Source: Paenibacillus gorillae (GTDB lineage Bacteria; Bacillota; Bacilli; Paenibacillales; Paenibacillaceae). From it: a stretch of 53,579 nucleotides of DNA. The translations under genes were made by a program, and so were the position numbers. The stretch spans positions 1-53,579 of the forward strand of contig NZ_CBVJ010000011.1 of NCBI RefSeq assembly GCF_000513275.1, read 5' to 3'. Of the stretch, positions 49,766-53,579 are shown in pieces. Numbering within the stretch: position 1 is the stretch's first letter; every line of letters begins with the position of its first letter. The notes under the pieces are model-generated. The model saw only the letters and a list, made by a program, of their open reading frames with translations, did no database searches and was not told the origin of the DNA.

Positions 49766-50896
49766 TTGAATATACTTCAGGCATTATTTTTCCCGCCGGA
49801 ACAACCAGGCGGGGTGTCCTCCATGGTCCCTTATATTCAAGACCGTTTTACGAAGCTAGGCTGGCAAATGGAACTGTTCTCGCTGCCCAAGCGGGTTAGA
49901 GGGAAAGGACAGGAGGACATTGTCTTCGAAACGTTTGATATAACGGAATTTGCAGGCAATCCGATCGTCGATAAATATTTGCAAACGTTTCGGGATTATA
50001 TTTGGTGGACCCGCCTCAGAAACAAAGGGTCTTACGATATTATTCATGCGCATCACCCCATTGCAGCGCTTGTTATGAAGCAGTTGTACCCGGACACGCC
50101 GGTTATGATGACGATTCACTCCAGCTATGAGCGGGAGCTGATCCTGAACGGTAAAATTGCTGAGAACGGACCGGAGCATCTGTTTCTAACGAAGCTATAT
50201 GGCGAGCTGGAAGTGAAGCTGGACCGGCTGTTGACGGTATCGGAATCATTCCGTACTTATATTTCTCCCTACATTAAAGATCCGAGCGTAATTAAAGTCA
50301 TTCCGAACGGATTTGATGAAAAAAGGTTTAAACCGATTGCTCACGAGAACGCGGTGCCGCAATTAATTACGGTCTGCCGCCTCGTTCCGGCCAAAGGGCT
50401 GGATGTGCTGCTGCGCGCATGTGCGGAGCTGAAGCGGAACGGCCATCCGTTCGTTCTTCATATTATTGGCGACGGTCCGATCCGCGAGGAGCTGGAGCAG
50501 CTTGCGGTGGAGCTTGATTTGTACGACGATATTATTTTTTACGGCTACATGCTTCATCCCGAGGAATTTATGCCCTTCTTCGATATATTCGTGCTTCCAT
50601 CACGTGCAGAGGCGTTTGGCTCTGTGTTTGCGGAAGCAGCCCTATGCTGGCTCGCGCTTGTCGGTACGAATGTAGGCGGTATTGCTGAACAGATCGATGA
50701 TGGCGTGAATGGCCTTCTGGTACCGCCCGAGGACCCGATTGCATTGGCCGAAGCGCTGGAGAAGCTCGTGTCCGATCCGATATACCGCTACAATATCGCG
50801 AGATCAGGCTGGGATAAAGCGAAGAAAGTCTATTCCTTGCAACGCGTTATTTCCCAATTGAAAAAAGTATATTTGTCCTATAAAACGGAGGTGTAG
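49766..50896 (+). CDS. GT4-family glycosyltransferase
   Basis: A 376-aa GT-B fold retaining glycosyltransferase. It has the N-terminal glycine loop ALFFPPEQPGGVSSMVPYIQ, then YDIIHAHHPIAAL, VIPNGFDEKRFKP, the start of the donor domain VCRLVPAKGLDVLLRACAEL, and the GT4 signature PSRAEAFGSVFAEAALCWLA with the two Glu residues of EX7E. It is cytosolic. The acceptor and donor are unknown; neighbours give no surface-polysaccharide cluster. Start is TTG 49766, directly after GAGGAGGAAGG. Confidence 0.92.
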   Translation: MNILQALFFPPEQPGGVSSMVPYIQDRFTKLGWQMELFSLPKRVRGKGQEDIVFETFDITEFAGNPIVDKYLQTFRDYIWWTRLRNKGSYDIIHAHHPIAALVMKQLYPDTPVMMTIHSSYERELILNGKIAENGPEHLFLTKLYGELEVKLDRLLTVSESFRTYISPYIKDPSVIKVIPNGFDEKRFKPIAHENAVPQLITVCRLVPAKGLDVLLRACAELKRNGHPFVLHIIGDGPIREELEQLAVELDLYDDIIFYGYMLHPEEFMPFFDIFVLPSRAEAFGSVFAEAALCWLALVGTNVGGIAEQIDDGVNGLLVPPEDPIALAEALEKLVSDPIYRYNIARSGWDKAKKVYSLQRVISQLKKVYLSYKTEV

Positions 50897-50899
50897 CGG

Positions 50900-52189
50900 T
50901 TGTCCGCGCCTTTTCGATTTATTCACGCTGCCGATCTGCATCTGGATAGCCCTTTTCGCGGCATGAGCAAGGCACCGGAGGCTTTGAGGGCGCAATTGAT
51001 GGCCTCGACCTTCGGAGCGCTGCGTGCGCTGACGGAGACGGCTGTCCGCGAACAGGTTGATTTCATCGTGCTGTCCGGCGATCTCTATGACAGCGCAGAC
51101 CGGTCGCTGAAGGCTCAATTGCTTCTAGTCAAGGAATGGGAACGGCTGCAGGAGCACGGTATTGCCGTATTCGTCATACATGGCAATCACGACCCGATAA
51201 ACGGTTCTAGAGCGGAGCTTCAGCTTCCGGCTTCCGTCACCGTTTTTGGCGCTGACCGTATGGAGTACAGGCCGGCTTACTGCAGAAGCGGTGAGCTGGC
51301 TGCTTTTGTATACGGGATGTCTTACGGTACCCGCCATGTTACGGACAACTTGGCTGCCGCATATGAAACAGAGCCCGGAGCACCGTTCCATATTGCGATG
51401 CTGCACGGCAACGTGAATGGCGATGCGTCACATGATCCGTATGCGCCTTGCAGCTTGGACGAGCTAGTCGGCGGCAAGGGCTTCGATTATTGGGCGCTTG
51501 GCCATATCCATACGAGACAGGTACTGCATCAATATCCGCATGTCGTTTATCCCGGCAACATTCAGGGAAGAAATCCGCGTGAGGCCGGTGAGAGAGGCTG
51601 CTATATCGTGGATGTATCCGCGTCGCGTGCGGTAACGCTCACTTTTACGCCGCTTGACGAGTTGCGCTGGCTGGAGGCGGAGCTGCCGATTGCGGGCATA
51701 GTGTCCGAACAAGAGCTGTTGGGCAAGCTTGATGAGCTGGCGGACCGGCTTGCTTTATCGGGAGAAGGACGCTCCGTTATGCTTCGGCTGAAGCTTACCG
51801 GCCGGGGGCCGCTTCATGCGAAGCTGACAGATGCGCTCGTGCGTCGAACGCTGCTGGAGCAGCTGCAGGAGACGAGAACGGAGTCTGTTCATGAGGTCTG
51901 GAGCTGGATCTATGCGCTGGAGGCGAACACCTCGTCGGAGCTTCAATTAGAAGGATTAGCGGACGAAGATAGCTTTGCCGGAGAATTAAGTCGCGTAACG
52001 GCTGCTTTGCTTGCCGACAAGGGGGAATGGCGGACGTTCGCCCGGGAGGCGATAGAGCCGTTAGCCGCTCATGCAAAGCTTAGCCGATTGCTTCGCGGAA
52101 GTCTGGAGGAGCTGCCGGCTCGCTGGCTGGAGCAGGCGAGGGAGCTGACGCTGGGACTGATGGACGGTGAAGGGAGGAAGGACGGATGA
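50900..52189 (+). CDS. YhaO/SbcD-like metallophosphoesterase, DNA repair exonuclease
   Basis: A 429-aa calcineurin-type nuclease, the SbcD/Mre11-like partner of the following YhaN-like ATPase. Metal-site motifs in order: HAADLHLDSPF (Asp12, His14), LSGDLYDSADRS, FVIHGNHDP, AMLHGNVNG and ALGHIHTRQV. The C-terminal half is a capping region. Start is TTG 50900 with GGAGGTG upstream. It begins 3 nt after the GT4 stop and overlaps the next gene by 4 nt (ATGA). Confidence 0.92.
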   Translation: MSAPFRFIHAADLHLDSPFRGMSKAPEALRAQLMASTFGALRALTETAVREQVDFIVLSGDLYDSADRSLKAQLLLVKEWERLQEHGIAVFVIHGNHDPINGSRAELQLPASVTVFGADRMEYRPAYCRSGELAAFVYGMSYGTRHVTDNLAAAYETEPGAPFHIAMLHGNVNGDASHDPYAPCSLDELVGGKGFDYWALGHIHTRQVLHQYPHVVYPGNIQGRNPREAGERGCYIVDVSASRAVTLTFTPLDELRWLEAELPIAGIVSEQELLGKLDELADRLALSGEGRSVMLRLKLTGRGPLHAKLTDALVRRTLLEQLQETRTESVHEVWSWIYALEANTSSELQLEGLADEDSFAGELSRVTAALLADKGEWRTFAREAIEPLAAHAKLSRLLRGSLEELPARWLEQARELTLGLMDGEGRKDG

Positions 52190-53579
52190 AGCTGCTGGAG
52201 GCGCAAATTGACGGATTTGGCCAGCTGCAAGGACTGCAATGCCGGCTGGACGGCAAGTCAGCGATTATATACGGTCTGAATGAAGCCGGCAAGAGTACGC
52301 TGATGGGCTTTATCCGGACGATGCTGTACGGGTTTGCTAGACGCAACGGACCGTCTGCCGACCGTCAGGAGCCGGTTAACGGCGGAAATCATGGCGGCCG
52401 GCTAATGTTCGCTGATGAGAGCGGAGACGTCTATATCGTAGAACGGTATGCCTCTGTTAATCGGGGGTAAGCCGAAGGTGACGGCGCTGCAGACAGCGGA
52501 CGGGGCAGCGGGCTCCGGCGAGGAACGATGGATGACGCAGGAGGAGTGGGAACGCCGATTCTTGAACGGAACGAGCGAATCGACGTACCGTCAGTTGTAT
52601 GCGATTACGCTGACGGAGCTGCAGCAGGTCGGGGCGCTCGCCGGAGACGAGCTCGGCCGCTATCTTTATGATGCCGGCTGGGAAAGCGGCAAAGCGGTTG
52701 GACAAGCCGAGAAACGGCTGCAGCAGGAGATGGAGTCGTTGTTTAAGCCGCGTGGATCCAATCAGCAGATGAACCGGCAGTTGAAATCGCTGGAGAGAAC
52801 GGAAGCCGAGCTTCGCAAGCAAGCTGACGCTATCTCCGGCTATAATGCGTTGAAGCGTCAGCTGGAGCAGCTGGATGAACAATTAGCAGGCCTGGATGAA
52901 AGGCTGCCCGGTCAGTTGGAGCATGTACGGCTGCTGGCGAAAGCAAATGCTGTCCGCCCGCAATGGCTGGAGCGGCTGGAGCTGACGGTGGAGCGGGAAG
53001 GTGTGGCCGCAGCGGAGCGGATAACGGGCGAAGCGGAGCATCGCTGGCTGGAGCTGGAACGGGAGCGTTCCGGACGCCAGGCTGAGCTTGAACGATACGG
53101 ACGGGAGCTTGAGCTTATTGAGCATCAGCGGGATGATTTGCAAGTTGACGAGTCGCTGCTCGCCCGTATGGATGAAGCCGATGCGCTAATGCTTGAGAGC
53201 GAGAAAATGACGCTGCTGAAGGAAGAGCGCATTGAGCTTGCGTCTGAGCTGCGCGGCGACGAGGAGGCAATCGGGCGGCTGATCGCCCGCATCGCGCCGG
53301 ACTGGACTGAGGAGGAGCTTCGCGCATTGAAGCTGACCGTCGCGGATCGTGAGCATGTACGCGGCGTAAAGCAGCGGGATATGGAACGCGCGCGCCATCA
53401 GGAGCGTCTGCAAGCCGATCTTGGACATGCGTTAGAGACGGAGCGGGACGCGGCTCATTCGCTTGCTGAGGCGGAGGTGATGCTCGCCGGGGCAGAGCCA
53501 GAAGGGCAGGCTGGCGGAGTGAGCGGCTACCTATTCGCTCCGCAGACAAGCGAAGCGCTGCTTGCCGCATGGAATGACT
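52186..53579 (+). CDS. YhaN/SbcC-like AAA ATPase, frameshifted and cut by the window edge
   Basis: The N-terminal part of a Rad50/SbcC-type SMC-like ATPase that works with the upstream nuclease. MKLLEAQIDGFGQLQ and the Walker A region IIYGLNEAGKSTLMGFIRTM are intact. The frame closes at 52468-52470 right after a run of five Gs (52463-52467). Dropping one G restores an open frame through RGKPKVTALQT to the window end without a stop, including long coiled-coil sequence (QLKSLERTEAELRKQADAIS). This is a homopolymer indel in the cell or in the read data. The C-terminal half with Walker B lies outside. Confidence 0.88.

Overview
The window looks like chromosomal DNA of a spore-forming, low-to-mid GC Firmicute close to Paenibacillus or Cohnella. 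The evidence is a spoVAC-spoVAD-spoVAEb germination operon, the Bacillales yqeG-yqeH-aroE-yhbY-nadD-yqeK-rsfS-yqeM cluster, LplABC-type sugar ABC transporters with a large membrane-bound AraC regulator, CcpA-type cre sites, and strong AGGAGG-like ribosome binding sites that often precede TTG starts. No tRNA, rRNA, CRISPR array, phage module or transposase was found.

Layout. 1-850: the end of an unknown gene and an AT-rich HEAT-repeat gene. 861-4393: adenine deaminase (minus strand), and divergently a glycerol-1-phosphate dehydrogenase plus a small DUF3817 membrane protein. 4565-14126: a sugar-catabolic locus. A GntR/LacI-hybrid repressor is divergent from a lipoprotein-permease-permease ABC importer, a GH38 alpha-mannosidase, a ManD/RspA-like enolase-superfamily protein and an extended SDR. 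The divergent promoter region has a perfect cre and paired inverted repeats. 14127-15246: a near-tandem duplication of a roughly 420-bp non-coding repeat rich in GCGAA/TTCGC palindromes; a diverged third copy lies at about 33.5 kb. 15247-17410: a 30-aa membrane peptide and spoVA. 17586-22046: a MoxR-DUF58-transglutaminase operon. 22233-28429: the yqeG-to-yqeM housekeeping operon. 28555-29575 (minus): tdk and a small helical protein. 29685-33339: nrdI-nrdE-nrdF behind a promoter carrying two NrdR boxes. 33884-36394: phzF-like, DUF2164, and two HAD phosphatase genes. 36395-37409: a 1-kb gene-poor region with heptad repeats, a second palindromic repeat family and a leader terminator. 37410-48387: a second carbohydrate locus with an LplABC-like importer, GH88 unsaturated glucuronyl hydrolase, membrane AraC regulator, a second paralogous binding lipoprotein, and a secreted GH5 enzyme with a trefoil-like tail and its own cre. 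48463-53579: a frameshifted diguanylate cyclase (minus), a GT4 glycosyltransferase, a YhaO/SbcD-like nuclease and a frameshifted YhaN-like ATPase that runs off the window.

The most noteworthy points are: (i) a GH38 / divergent enolase-superfamily / SDR operon that may encode an oxidative mannoside pathway, in which the dehydratase homologue has lost two histidines normally seen in ManD/RspA; (ii) two dispersed intergenic repeat families; (iii) hairpins directly after the binding-protein gene in both complete ABC operons; (iv) two clear homopolymer frameshifts and one possible third, which are either sequence errors or real slippage/pseudogenes; and (v) NrdR boxes placed exactly on the nrd promoter. 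All functions are read from sequence motifs and memory of the families; no database search was run.
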